Assembly: GCA_036493895.1 (NCBI GenBank)
Contig: DASXOZ010000030.1
Location: 1 to 64,000, forward strand
DNA: 64,000 bases
Source of the DNA: Candidatus Binatia bacterium
GTDB taxonomy: Bacteria > Desulfobacterota > Binatia > UBA1149 > CAITLU01
Direction: 5' to 3'
Each line of letters starts with the position of its first letter. The stretch's first letter is position 1. Both the position numbers and the translations under genes were made by a program. The notes beneath the pieces are model-generated. The model had not been told where the DNA came from, did no database searches, and was given only the letters and a program-made list of their open reading frames with translations. Shown here piece after piece: positions 10,213 to 19,055 of the stretch.

Positions 10213-11262
10213 TTGACGACGAGAGTTCGCACGCTGGTATGGATCGGCATCGTGACCGGTCTGTTGCTGATGTGGTGGTCGCGGCCCTCGCGCGTCGGCG
10301 TGCCGGGTGCAGGGAGCATCGCAGCAACGACGAGCACCCCGTCGGCCGACGAGGATGCCGCGCGTGCACGCGGCGCAGACTCGCTGCGCGACAGCGCAGC
10401 GCATCACAACGCCGAGCATCACGAAACCTCCGGTGTCGGCTCGCTGGCGGGAACCGAAGTGGCCGGCGGGCTGCTCGTCGACGCCAGCGGCAACTTCGTG
10501 CCCGGTCCGGAAGCCGTCGAACTGTTCGAATATTTCCTGTCGACGATCGGCGAGAAGCCGGTCGAGCAGATCCTCGCGGATATCAGGAACGAGATCCGGC
10601 GCCGTCTTCAGGCGCCCGCCGTCGACCAGGCGCTGGCCTTCCTCGACCGCTACATGCTCTACCGCGACCGCGGCGTCGCGCTCGGCCTGTCGGATCCGGG
10701 CAGCGACGACCTGCGCGCACGATTCGAGAGCCTGCGCGCTCTTCGCCGGGAGATCTTCGGTCCGGAACTTTCCGATCGGCTGTTCGGCGACGCCGAGGCG
10801 GAAGCCGAGGTCGCGATCGAGCAGCAGGAAGTCGCCAAGGATCCGGACCTCAGCGACGAAGAGAAGAAGGCGAAGATCGACAAGCTCTACGAAAACCTTC
10901 CGCCGGCGGCCCGCCAGGCCTACGAGCAGTCGAAGGCCGTCGAGACGCTCGAGGAGGACGAGGCGAAGATCCGCGCATCCGGTGGCGGCGACGAAGACAT
11001 CCGCACACTGAGGGTCGAGCGTTTCGGGGAAGACGGCGCCGACCGGCTGGAAACTCTCGACAAGGAGCGCGCGCAGTGGAATTCGCGCTTCGACGACTAC
11101 CGTAGCGCGCGAGACGGCATTCTTGCCGACGCCAGCCTGTCGGATGCCCAGAAGCAGGCGGCCATCGATCGCCTGCAACAGCAGCGTTTCAACGACAACG
11201 AACGCATCCGGGTCAAGGCCCTGGACGAACTCCGCGACCAGCAGCAGAGCGCATCCCGCTAG
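10213..11262 (+). CDS. lifO: Lipase-specific foldase (Lif/LipB family)
   Basis: 349 residues from a TTG start with GAGG seven nt upstream. A single N-terminal membrane anchor (VRTLVWIGIVTGLLLMWW) leads to a variable linker rich in Ala, Ser and acidic residues. The long helical domain then begins with LFEYFLSTIGE, a match to the conserved RxxFDY-x-LSA-x-GE foldase motif. The rest is charged helices, as in the Burkholderia steric chaperone that wraps its lipase. Anchored in the inner membrane and facing the periplasm, it should fold the lipase encoded 116 nt upstream. The Arg of the canonical motif is not obvious, which may reflect divergence. Confidence 0.85.
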   Translation: MTTRVRTLVWIGIVTGLLLMWWSRPSRVGVPGAGSIAATTSTPSADEDAARARGADSLRDSAAHHNAEHHETSGVGSLAGTEVAGGLLVDASGNFVPGPEAVELFEYFLSTIGEKPVEQILADIRNEIRRRLQAPAVDQALAFLDRYMLYRDRGVALGLSDPGSDDLRARFESLRALRREIFGPELSDRLFGDAEAEAEVAIEQQEVAKDPDLSDEEKKAKIDKLYENLPPAARQAYEQSKAVETLEEDEAKIRASGGGDEDIRTLRVERFGEDGADRLETLDKERAQWNSRFDDYRSARDGILADASLSDAQKQAAIDRLQQQRFNDNERIRVKALDELRDQQQSASR

Positions 11263-11321
11263 ATCGGAGGGGATAGCGACGGAGTCGCAGCGCTGTCGCG
11301 GGGTCGGTCGCGCTCGCGCTC

Positions 11322-11391
11322 GACGCCCGGCGCATGACGCCCGGCGCATGACGCGCGGTGCGTGACGCGCAATGCATGACGAATAATGCGC
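11322..11391. repeat. Five tandem 14-bp units, progressively diverged
   Basis: Units lie at 11322-11335, 11336-11349, 11350-11363, 11364-11377 and 11378-11391. The first two are identical (GACGCCCGGCGCAT). The third reads GACGCGCGGTGCGT, the fourth GACGCGCAATGCAT, and the fifth keeps only GACG and a GC core. The array sits in the short space between the convergent ends of the foldase and SulP genes, and is noncoding. Confidence 0.75.
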
Positions 11392-11407
11392 GGTGGGTGC
11401 CCCCGCG

Positions 11408-13129
11408 TCAGGCCGACTCGCGCCATGCCGGCGGCGTCGCTTCGGCCAGGATCTCCCGCGCGCGGTCGAGCCCCGCGGCAAGGTTGGGCTGCAGGTTGGC
11501 GTCACCGATGTGCCGGTGGAACTCCGCTTGCTCCATCAGCTTCGAAGGCTGGTCGCGCATTCCGCAGATCACCAAGTGACGCCCGGTCGCCTCGAGCCTG
11601 GCGCCCAGGTTCTCGAGCGCGTGCAGGCCGGTGGCATCAATCGCGGTCATGTTGCGCACCCGCAGGACGACCACTGTCGGCAGGTCGTCGAACTCCTCTT
11701 CGATGACCGCCAGCTTGTCGGTCGCGCCGAAGAGGAAGGGCCCGTGGATGCGGTAGACGACGACGCCGTCGGGAATCGGGTTCGACTGCAGGCTGTGCAC
11801 GACGCCGCCGGCGACGTACTCCGCGGTGACGCGCGAGACGGTCGTCGTGCTCGTGACCTTGCGGATGTACAGAAGCGCCGCGAGCATCATCCCGGCTTCG
11901 ACCGCCACCGTAAGGTCCGCGAGCACGGTGAGCGCGAACGTGATCATCCAGACTGCAATGTCGGCCCACGTCAGCCTCACGATCTCGCCGATCTGCCCCC
12001 ACTCGCCCATGTTCCACGACACCACCATCAGGATTGCCGCCAGCACGCACAGCGGAACGTGCCCGGCAAGAGGCGCCGCGACGAGAATGACGAGCAGAAG
12101 CGTCAGTGCGTGGACGATCCCCGCCACCGGCGTGCGTGCGCCCGAGCGGATGTTGGTCGCTGTCCGCGCGATCGCGCCGGTTGCCGGCAGGCCGCCGACG
12201 AGCGGGGACATGATGTTGGCGATCCCCTGCGCGAACAGCTCGACGTTCGGATTGTGCCTGTCGCCCGACATCCTGTCGGCGACGACTGCCGACAGCAGCG
12301 ACTCGATCGCACCGAGCATGACCACCGTCAACGTCGGAGACAGCAGAGGCAGGATCAGGTCGGCCCGGAAGTGCGGCAACATGATCGTCGGCAGCCCGCT
12401 CGGGATTCCGCCGAACCGCGATTTGATGGTTTCCACCGGCAGCCCGAAGAGCCACGCGACGATCGTTCCGACGACGAGCGCGACGACGGAGCCAGGCACC
12501 GCAGGGCGATAGTGGCGCACGACCAGGATGACGGCGAGCGCGGCGACCGACATCAGCGTCGCGGACCACGACAGCGAGCTCCAGTGCGCGCCGATCGCCT
12601 GCAGGCGGCCGAGGAAGTCCCCCGGCACCGGGTCGATCGCGAGGCCGAAGAAGTCCTTGATCTGCGTGCTGGCGATCAGCACCGCGATGCCGTTGGTGAA
12701 GCCGATGACGACGGGCCGCGGAACGTACTTGACGGCGGTACCGAGCCCGGTGACGGCGAGCGCGACGAGAATCACGCCGGCCATCATCGTGCACATGAAC
12801 AGGCCGTCGAGGCCGTGTCTGGCAACGATCCCCGCGACGACGACGACGAAAGCGCCGGTCGGGCCGCCGATCTGGGTGCGCGAGCCGCCGAGCGCCGAAA
12901 TCAGGAATCCCGCAACGATGGCGCAGTAGATCCCCGCCTGCGGCGCTACGCCGGAGGCGATCGCGAAAGCCATCGCGAGCGGCAGTGCGACCAGCCCCAC
13001 CGTGATCCCGGCCAGCGTGTCGGCGGCCAGCGTGCCGAGCGTGTAGCCGCGCAGGCACAGCAGCAGCTTCGGCAGCGGTATCGCCGACGCGTCACGACTC
13101 CTGGCCTGGGTGCCGACGGACATGCGCAT
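11408..13129 (-). CDS. SulP-family anion transporter with C-terminal STAS domain
   Basis: 573 residues. Ten or more hydrophobic helices span about residues 20-430. They carry SulP signatures such as AGITVGLVALPLAMAFAIASGV, GGSRTQIGGPTGAF and GFTNGIAVLIA. A cytoplasmic STAS domain closes the protein (VVYRIHGPFLFG... VVVLRVRNMTAIDATGLHALE). SulP proteins carry sulfate, bicarbonate or dicarboxylates; the substrate cannot be fixed here. The ATG abuts the stop codon of the ArsR-type regulator, with AGGAG 6 nt before it, so the two genes are co-transcribed. Control by the regulator's ligand, perhaps a metal or redox signal, is an inference from this pairing. Confidence 0.9.
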   Translation of the reverse strand: MRMSVGTQARSRDASAIPLPKLLLCLRGYTLGTLAADTLAGITVGLVALPLAMAFAIASGVAPQAGIYCAIVAGFLISALGGSRTQIGGPTGAFVVVVAGIVARHGLDGLFMCTMMAGVILVALAVTGLGTAVKYVPRPVVIGFTNGIAVLIASTQIKDFFGLAIDPVPGDFLGRLQAIGAHWSSLSWSATLMSVAALAVILVVRHYRPAVPGSVVALVVGTIVAWLFGLPVETIKSRFGGIPSGLPTIMLPHFRADLILPLLSPTLTVVMLGAIESLLSAVVADRMSGDRHNPNVELFAQGIANIMSPLVGGLPATGAIARTATNIRSGARTPVAGIVHALTLLLVILVAAPLAGHVPLCVLAAILMVVSWNMGEWGQIGEIVRLTWADIAVWMITFALTVLADLTVAVEAGMMLAALLYIRKVTSTTTVSRVTAEYVAGGVVHSLQSNPIPDGVVVYRIHGPFLFGATDKLAVIEEEFDDLPTVVVLRVRNMTAIDATGLHALENLGARLEATGRHLVICGMRDQPSKLMEQAEFHRHIGDANLQPNLAAGLDRAREILAEATPPAWRESA

Positions 13130-13486
13130 CTACAGCTCCTGCAGGATTCGCAGGGCTTCCTGGACATGGGCCTGGAAGTACTTGCGCATCTTCGCGAGGA
13201 TCTCGCTCAGCAGCGGGTCGCGAAGCGCGTAGAAGGCCTGCGTTCCTTCCTTGCGGTTGACGACGAGTCCCTTGGCACGCAGCACCGCCAGGTGCTGGGA
13301 CAGGTTGGCCGGCTCGATCCCGATCTTCTCCATCAGGCTGGACACTGGCTGCTCGCCCTCGGCAAGACACTCGGCGATGTGGATGCGCGTCGGGTGCGCG
13401 AGCGCCTGGAACACTTCGGCCTTGAAGCGCCGCAGCGCTACGGAGCGGTCGCCGTTCGTCGGAGCACGTTTCATCGATTTCGGCAT
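13130..13486 (-). CDS. ArsR/SmtB-family winged-helix repressor
   Basis: 118 residues from the ATG chosen here. The family pattern is clear: FKAEVFQALAHPTRIHIAECL, then a winged helix with the recognition segment PANLSQHLAVLRAKGLV, and a helical C-terminus. There are no Cys pairs of the ArsR/SmtB metal-binding type, so the inducer may not be a thiophilic metal. A TTG five codons upstream would lie inside the palindromic promoter element, so the ATG is preferred. It heads a two-gene unit with the SulP transporter, which it probably represses along with itself. Confidence 0.85.
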   Translation of the reverse strand: MPKSMKRAPTNGDRSVALRRFKAEVFQALAHPTRIHIAECLAEGEQPVSSLMEKIGIEPANLSQHLAVLRAKGLVVNRKEGTQAFYALRDPLLSEILAKMRKYFQAHVQEALRILQEL

Positions 13487-13490
13487 TGCG

Positions 13491-13529
13491 TAATTGCGCA
13501 ATTATGAACCGAAGGATCCGGGATTTCAA
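13491..13529 (-). promoter_or_regulatory. arsR-sulP promoter and perfect 14-bp palindromic operator
   Basis: On the minus strand TTGAAA (13524-13529), a 17-nt spacer and CATAAT (13501-13506) form a strong sigma70-like promoter. The perfect palindrome TAATTGCGCAATTA spans 13491-13504, covering the -10 and the predicted start of transcription. That is where an ArsR-family dimer would bind to repress its own operon. The predicted leader is only about 8 nt. Confidence 0.6.
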
Positions 13530-13768
13530 CTGCCGCGCGCGCGTCACTATGTCTCGACGACAGGTGGGGAAAGGCCGGCCGTCGCCCATTTGTCGGTGGC
13601 GACGACGACGCCGCATGCCCGTCTACTCCGCATGCTTCGCGACGAGCTCGGGCACGAACTGTGCGACGTCGAGAGTCCCGAGACAGCAGCAAGGTCGGGC
13701 TCACCGCGAGGAGGCCGAGTGGTGCGGGTGCTCCGCCGCGCGGGGGCGTCTCCCCCTTTTCATCCCTG

Positions 13769-14632
13769 TCAGCTTACCGGATTGCGCGCCGTTACGATCC
13801 ACGCCGCGCCGTCGATCATCACTGACCGCTCGCCGGGGCGGCCTGCGAAGGCGGCACGAACCGCGGCCGAGGCGCGGGCGCGGATGTCGTCGGGCTGATT
13901 AGCGAGGGCGCGCGACAGCGGCCCGACCTCGAACGCTATCTCCACCGCGTCGTCGATCGCCGCGTCCCGCGTCCTGCCCTCGCCGAACGGGATGGAAGCA
14001 TCAAAGGGCGCGATAGCAATATCGGTGAAGCCGGCCGCCGTCAGAATGCGCGCCATCCTCCCCGGGTCGCTGAACGAGAACGGGCCGGGCGCTTCGGGAT
14101 CGGGCGGCGCGGTCGGCGGAACGATGCCCTTGATCGCGCCCATCGGCAGGCGCACCCAATCGTTCTCGGCCGCGCCGCGCCAGCAGACGAAAGCTACCCG
14201 CCCGCCCGGCTGCAGCGCGCGGCGCAAATGGGCGAACGCCCCTGCCGGATCGTCGAAGAACATCACCCCGAAACGTGAGAACAGGATGTCGAACGCGCCC
14301 TGGGGCAGTTCGGCACTGCCCGCGTCGGCCACCCGGAACTGGGCCGGCGCATCCTGTGGCGCAAGCGCGCGCGCTCGGCCGATCAGCGGTTCGGATATGT
14401 CCACGCCCAGCACTTGGCCCCTAGCGCCGACGCGGGCGGCCAGAGCCAGACTCGACGCGCCCGCGCCGCAGCCGACATCTAGCACGCGCTCGCCCGTCGC
14501 GGGCGCGGCGGCTTCGATCGCGGCCTGGCCGAACACCGCCAGCATGGCGTCGAGCCGGGCCTGGTAGGCGACCCAGCGCTCCCCGCTTTGGCCGTTCCAG
14601 TCGGCGACCTGATCGGTATTTCGCTCTGTCAT
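13769..14632 (-). CDS. Class I SAM-dependent methyltransferase
   Basis: 287 residues. The SAM-binding motif I is VLDVGCGAGASSLALA, followed by the acidic motif II LGVDISEPLIGRA and the post-motif FDILFSRFGVMFFDDP, giving a Rossmann-type methyltransferase of the UbiE/Methyltransf_11 group. The N-terminus (DQVADWNGQSGERWVAYQARLD) is typical of a group of small-molecule methyltransferases of unknown substrate. The start has a good GAGG 8-10 nt upstream. It stands alone between the SulP unit and the efflux operon. The substrate is unknown. Confidence 0.8.
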   Translation of the reverse strand: MTERNTDQVADWNGQSGERWVAYQARLDAMLAVFGQAAIEAAAPATGERVLDVGCGAGASSLALAARVGARGQVLGVDISEPLIGRARALAPQDAPAQFRVADAGSAELPQGAFDILFSRFGVMFFDDPAGAFAHLRRALQPGGRVAFVCWRGAAENDWVRLPMGAIKGIVPPTAPPDPEAPGPFSFSDPGRMARILTAAGFTDIAIAPFDASIPFGEGRTRDAAIDDAVEIAFEVGPLSRALANQPDDIRARASAAVRAAFAGRPGERSVMIDGAAWIVTARNPVS

Positions 14633-14826
14633 GCCATTTCCTCGTTCTGATTCACCAAGCTATCCTTTGATTCGTTACTGCCAAGCCGGCATGGCTCGCA
14701 CGCAACCGCGATTGGCGACGACAACAGCTGTCCGGCGCGGCGCTCTCGCCTCGAGTCGCTCGATTTCGCGCACCGACACGCAGCCACGCCACCGAGGCAG
14801 GCCAGGGCGGCGTCGTCCTCGCACTC

Positions 14827-17800
14827 TCACTGCGGAAGCATAGCCTGCCACGAGGTACGCTCTGCACCATTGGATAGGCCCCGTTCGAACGGAACGAGTG
14901 GGCTCGTCTCCGTGATCGTCGGGTCGATCCTGAACCAGATCGCGTACAGCGCCGGCAGGAAAACCAGCGTGAGAACCGTCCCGGCGAATGTTCCACCGAT
15001 CAGCGTATACGCGAGCGTTCCCCAGAAGACCGAGTGCGTCAGCGGAATAAACGCCAGCATGGCGGCGAGCGCCGTCAGGATGACCGGTCGCGCGCGCTGG
15101 ATAGTGGCTTCGACGACGGCATCGAAGGGCGCCAGCTGGTCTTCCTCGTTGGTGCGGATCTGGCCGATCAGGATCAGCGTGTTGCGCATCAGGATTCCCG
15201 CAAGCGCAATCAGACCGATCAACGCGTTGAACCCGAACGGTTGATGGAACAGCAGCAAGGTCGGGACGACCCCGACCAGGCCGAGCGGTGCGCTCGCGAA
15301 CACCATCGCCATCGCGGAGATCGACCGGACCTGGAAGATGATCGTGATGAGCGTGAGAGCGATCATGATGGGGAACAGCGGAGCGATCGCACGATTGGCC
15401 TTGCCGGACTCCTCGGTGGCGCCGCCCTCCTCGATTCGGTAGCCCGCCGGCAGATTCGCGACGACGGGCTGGAGCGCTTTCCGGATGGCCGCAGACACGT
15501 CCGGCGGTTGCAAGCCGTCGGCAATGTCTCCACGCACCGTCACCGTCGGTGTGCGATCGCGCCGACGCAGGACGGGATCTTCCATGCGGATCTCCACCTT
15601 ACCGATTTGCGACAGTGGAATCCGCTGGCCTGCACTTCCCACCAACGTGAAATCGGTGATGCGGCTCGGATCGAGCCGCGCGTCGCCCGCAGAGCGGGCA
15701 ATGACCTGCACCGAGCGGATGTCTTCGCGGACCTCGGTGATCGGGATTCCGCTCAGCAGGAACTGAAGTTGCTGCGCAACGTCGCCCGTCGTCAAGCCGA
15801 TCGTTTGCAGCCTGTCCTGCTCGAGCGAGAAATGAAGCGTGGGCACGCGATCGCCCCAATCGGTATTGACGGTTCTCATCTCCGGCTCGGCCTGCATCGT
15901 GGCACGGACCTGCGCCGCAATTTCGCGGAGCTTCTCGGGCTCAGGTCCCATGACGCGAAAGGCGACGGGGAAGGGCGAGGGCGGACCGAACACGAGCTGG
16001 GTAGCGCGCAGGCGGGCTTCCGGCGCCAGGCCGGCCGCCACCGCCTGTCGAAACTTCAGCTTGAGCGCGTCACGCGATTCTTCGCTCTGTGTCAGGACGA
16101 CGATCTTCGCGAACGAGGGATCGGGCAGCTCGGGAGACATGGGGATGTAGAAGCGCGGCGCACCCTGTCCGACGTAGGCGGTCACGATCGCCGCTTCCGG
16201 CTGCTCGGCCAGCCACGACTCGACCTTGGCGCTGGCGGCACTGGTCTGCTCGATCGACGTGCCATACGGCATCTGCACTTCGATGAGCACCTCCGGCCGA
16301 TCGGAATTCGGAAAGAACTGCTGCTTGACGACTCCCATGCCGAGGAGCGCGACGGCGAATACGCCGACCACGCTCCCGGCGACGAGCCATTTGCGGCGAA
16401 CGACGAGACCAAGCACCCGGCGAAAACGGTTGTACAGAGGCGTGGCGTAGATCGCGCCGTGCCCGCCCTTTGGCTTCGCGACGTCCGGAAGCAGCTTCAC
16501 TCCGAGATAAGGCGTGAACACGACCGCAACGATCCAGGATGCGATCAGCGCGATTCCTACGATCCAAAACATGTTGCTGGTGTATTCGCCGGCGCTCGAT
16601 TTGGAGAAGCCGTTCGGCATGAAGCCGATCGCGGTCACCAGGGTCCCGGCGAGCATGGGCGCGGCGGTATGGCTCCAGGCATACGCTGCCGCGTGCGTGC
16701 GCTCGTGGCCTTCCTTCATCTTCACGACCATCATCTCGATCGCGATGATCGCATCGTCGACCAGCAGCCCGAGCGCCAGGATGAGCGACCCGAGCGTGAT
16801 GCGATCGAAGTCCTTGCCGGTCGCCGCCATCACGATGAACACCGCGGCAAGCGTCAGAGGTACGGCCGCCGCGACGACCATTCCGGCGCGCCATCCCATG
16901 CTGAGAAAGCCCACCAGAATCACCACGGCGAGGGCAACGAAGAACTTGATCATGAACTCGTCGACGGCCGAGCGGATGTTCACGGACTGGTCGGTGACCT
17001 TCGACAGCCCCATGCCGAGCGGCATCTCCGCATTGATCGCCGCCGCTTCGGTCTCGAGCGCTTTGCCGAGGTCGAGGCCGTTCCAGCCTTCGCGCATGAT
17101 CACGCCGAGCAGCAAGGTCGGTTCGCCGTTGTTGCGGATCAGGAGAGTCGCCGGATCCTCGTAGCCTCGTGTCACCGTGGCGACGTCGGAGAGCTTGAGC
17201 GTACGGCCCTGCGCGGCGACGGGCGTACTCCGGATCGCATCGAGGTCGGCGATTGCTCCGTCGAGTCGGATGAAGACCTGCGGACCGTTGGCTTCGAACG
17301 AGCCCGCCGGCGTGATCTCGTTGCGGCCGCTGAGTGCGGCAAAGATGTCCCGAGGTGACACGCCGAGGGTGGCGAGGCGATCATGGGAGAATTCGACGAA
17401 GATCTTTTCCGCCTGCTCGCCGATGATGTTGACCTTCTTGACACCCGGTACGTGAAGAAGCCGTTGGCGTAAGACTTCGGCATCGCGAACGAGGAATCGA
17501 TGAGGCTCTCCGCGCGCCTTCAGCGCATAGAGCGCGAAGTTCACGTCCGAATATTCGTCGTTCACGATCGGACCGATCACGCCCCGCGGCAGGTTGTGGG
17601 CTTCGTCTCCGAGCTTCTTGCGTGCCTGATAGAATTCTTCCGCAACTTCGGCCGGTGGGGTGCTGTCGAGCAGAATCACCGTGGAGAAGGCCAGTCCCGG
17701 CCGCGAGAATGTCTCGGTCCGGTCGTACCAGCGGAGCTCCTGCATCCGCTTCTCCAGCTTCTCGGCGACCAGCTCTTCCATCTCCTTTGCCGTGGCTCCC

Positions 17801-17964
17801 GGCCACGCCGTGACGACGGTCATCTGCTTGATCGTAAAAGAGGGATCTTCCGCCCGCCCGAGCCTGAAAAAGGCCATGATGCCGGCGATGGCGATCGCGA
17901 CGAGCAGGAAAAGAGTGACCGAGCGCTCTCGTACGGCGAGAGCGGAGAGATTGAAGCTGCTCAT
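14827..17964 (-). CDS. RND efflux pump inner-membrane transporter (HAE1-like)
   Basis: 1045 residues, normal for RND permeases. It starts MSSFNLSALAVRERSVTLFL, with two sets of membrane helices and two large periplasmic loops. The TM4 proton-relay segment reads GLLVDDAIIAIEMMVVKMKEG, with the paired aspartates. The permease uses the proton gradient to expel hydrophobic compounds through the adaptor and outer-membrane factor encoded upstream. The start overlaps the adaptor stop as ATGA; a 60-residue upstream in-frame extension is Arg-rich and rejected. It resembles the MexK/TriC-like branch more than AcrB. The substrate is unknown. Confidence 0.92.
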   Translation of the reverse strand: MSSFNLSALAVRERSVTLFLLVAIAIAGIMAFFRLGRAEDPSFTIKQMTVVTAWPGATAKEMEELVAEKLEKRMQELRWYDRTETFSRPGLAFSTVILLDSTPPAEVAEEFYQARKKLGDEAHNLPRGVIGPIVNDEYSDVNFALYALKARGEPHRFLVRDAEVLRQRLLHVPGVKKVNIIGEQAEKIFVEFSHDRLATLGVSPRDIFAALSGRNEITPAGSFEANGPQVFIRLDGAIADLDAIRSTPVAAQGRTLKLSDVATVTRGYEDPATLLIRNNGEPTLLLGVIMREGWNGLDLGKALETEAAAINAEMPLGMGLSKVTDQSVNIRSAVDEFMIKFFVALAVVILVGFLSMGWRAGMVVAAAVPLTLAAVFIVMAATGKDFDRITLGSLILALGLLVDDAIIAIEMMVVKMKEGHERTHAAAYAWSHTAAPMLAGTLVTAIGFMPNGFSKSSAGEYTSNMFWIVGIALIASWIVAVVFTPYLGVKLLPDVAKPKGGHGAIYATPLYNRFRRVLGLVVRRKWLVAGSVVGVFAVALLGMGVVKQQFFPNSDRPEVLIEVQMPYGTSIEQTSAASAKVESWLAEQPEAAIVTAYVGQGAPRFYIPMSPELPDPSFAKIVVLTQSEESRDALKLKFRQAVAAGLAPEARLRATQLVFGPPSPFPVAFRVMGPEPEKLREIAAQVRATMQAEPEMRTVNTDWGDRVPTLHFSLEQDRLQTIGLTTGDVAQQLQFLLSGIPITEVREDIRSVQVIARSAGDARLDPSRITDFTLVGSAGQRIPLSQIGKVEIRMEDPVLRRRDRTPTVTVRGDIADGLQPPDVSAAIRKALQPVVANLPAGYRIEEGGATEESGKANRAIAPLFPIMIALTLITIIFQVRSISAMAMVFASAPLGLVGVVPTLLLFHQPFGFNALIGLIALAGILMRNTLILIGQIRTNEEDQLAPFDAVVEATIQRARPVILTALAAMLAFIPLTHSVFWGTLAYTLIGGTFAGTVLTLVFLPALYAIWFRIDPTITETSPLVPFERGLSNGAERTSWQAMLPQ

Positions 17965-19055
17965 GGCTCGGCGGTCGCGCTCCCCGCCAGTCGCACCGAC
18001 TCGCCTTCGTGCAGCAGATGTACGCCGAGCGCGACGATGCGATCGCCCGGCGCGAGATCGCCGACAACCGCGGCCGCTTCCGCGCCGAGTTGAGAGACTT
18101 CGACCGCACGCCACGTGACCCGAGGCGTTTCGCCTTCGATCCGCCACACGCCTGGACCATTGCCCGCATCGAAAATCGCGCCGGTCGGGACCCGTAGTGT
18201 CGGCGTGGACGTGATGGACGGAATCTGGATCGACACGGTCGAGCCGAGCGGCGCCTCTGCCAGACTCGCGCCCAGTACATACCGTGCCTCGAACGTCCGA
18301 GTCTTCGCGTTTGCGGCATCCGACAACTGGCGAAGTTGCGCAGAGCCCGTCAGCTCGCTTCCATACAACATCGCCCGGCCCATCGATCCGATTGCCGGAC
18401 GAACCGTTTCGGGCAGATCGATGACCGCTTCGCGTTGACCGGCATGCGCGATACGCACGACGACCTGTCCGGCGGCAACGACTTGTCCCGGTTCGGCGAG
18501 AGTCTCCACCACCACACCGTCGGCATCGGCAAGAAGATCGGTATAGCTCGTTTCATTGCGAGCGACATCGGCGTAGGCGTCGGCCGCGTTGAGCTCCGCC
18601 TTTGCCGACTTGGCCGCCGCTTCGGCTTTTTCGTAAGTCGAGGCGGAGACCGCGCCCGCAGCGCTGAGAGCGCGATCGCGAATCTCGTCCTTCTCGGTCT
18701 GGCGCGCGCGCGCCGCCGCGGCCGCAACGGCCTCCTCTCTCGCGCGCGCGGCAAGCTTCAAATCCGCGGCATCGATACGCATCAGCGGTTGGCCGCGCGT
18801 CACGGTTTGACCGGTGTCGACCAACCGCTCCAGGATCTTTCCGGGCACCCGGAAGCCAAGGTCGCTTTGCACACGCGCCGCGACGATTCCCGTGAACGAG
18901 CGCTCCGTCTGAGTGGCGGCCTCCACCGTTGCGACCCGCACGAGAGCACTCTGCGTGCGCGGGTCGTCGGACGAGTTCGCGTTCGTGCAGGCAGCCGAGG
19001 CGAAGGGCAACAGGGCCAAAGAGGCGAAACGCGAAAGATTACCGCGCTGAAGCAT
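17961..19055 (-). CDS. RND pump periplasmic adaptor (HlyD/AcrA family lipoprotein)
   Basis: 364 residues. The N-terminus ends in a lipobox-like ASAAC, so it is probably a lipoprotein anchored in the inner membrane. The membrane fusion fold is visible: a first barrel/lipoyl half with LGFRVPGKILERLVDTGQTV, an Ala-rich alpha hairpin (about residues 95-160), and a second lipoyl half with DGVVVETLAEPGQVVAAGQ. It links the permease and the outer-membrane channel. It overlaps the outer-membrane factor gene by 17 nt and the permease gene by 4 nt, so the three are translated as a coupled operon. Confidence 0.9.
   Translation of the reverse strand: MLQRGNLSRFASLALLPFASAACTNANSSDDPRTQSALVRVATVEAATQTERSFTGIVAARVQSDLGFRVPGKILERLVDTGQTVTRGQPLMRIDAADLKLAARAREEAVAAAAARARQTEKDEIRDRALSAAGAVSASTYEKAEAAAKSAKAELNAADAYADVARNETSYTDLLADADGVVVETLAEPGQVVAAGQVVVRIAHAGQREAVIDLPETVRPAIGSMGRAMLYGSELTGSAQLRQLSDAANAKTRTFEARYVLGASLAEAPLGSTVSIQIPSITSTPTLRVPTGAIFDAGNGPGVWRIEGETPRVTWRAVEVSQLGAEAAAVVGDLAPGDRIVALGVHLLHEGESVRLAGSATAEP

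Noticed and set aside
11393..13507. 704-codon open frame on the plus strand, Asp/Arg/His-rich
   Set aside because: Antisense to the SulP gene and regulator; the DRDHRQ-like composition is typical of reversed hydrophobic codons.
13742..13760. GGGGG-CGTCT-CCCCC hairpin followed by TTTT
   Set aside because: It would terminate rightward transcription where no gene is transcribed; on the minus strand there is no U-run. Probably chance.
15034..17358. 774-codon open frame on the plus strand
   Set aside because: Antisense to the RND permease gene; no domain or signal features.
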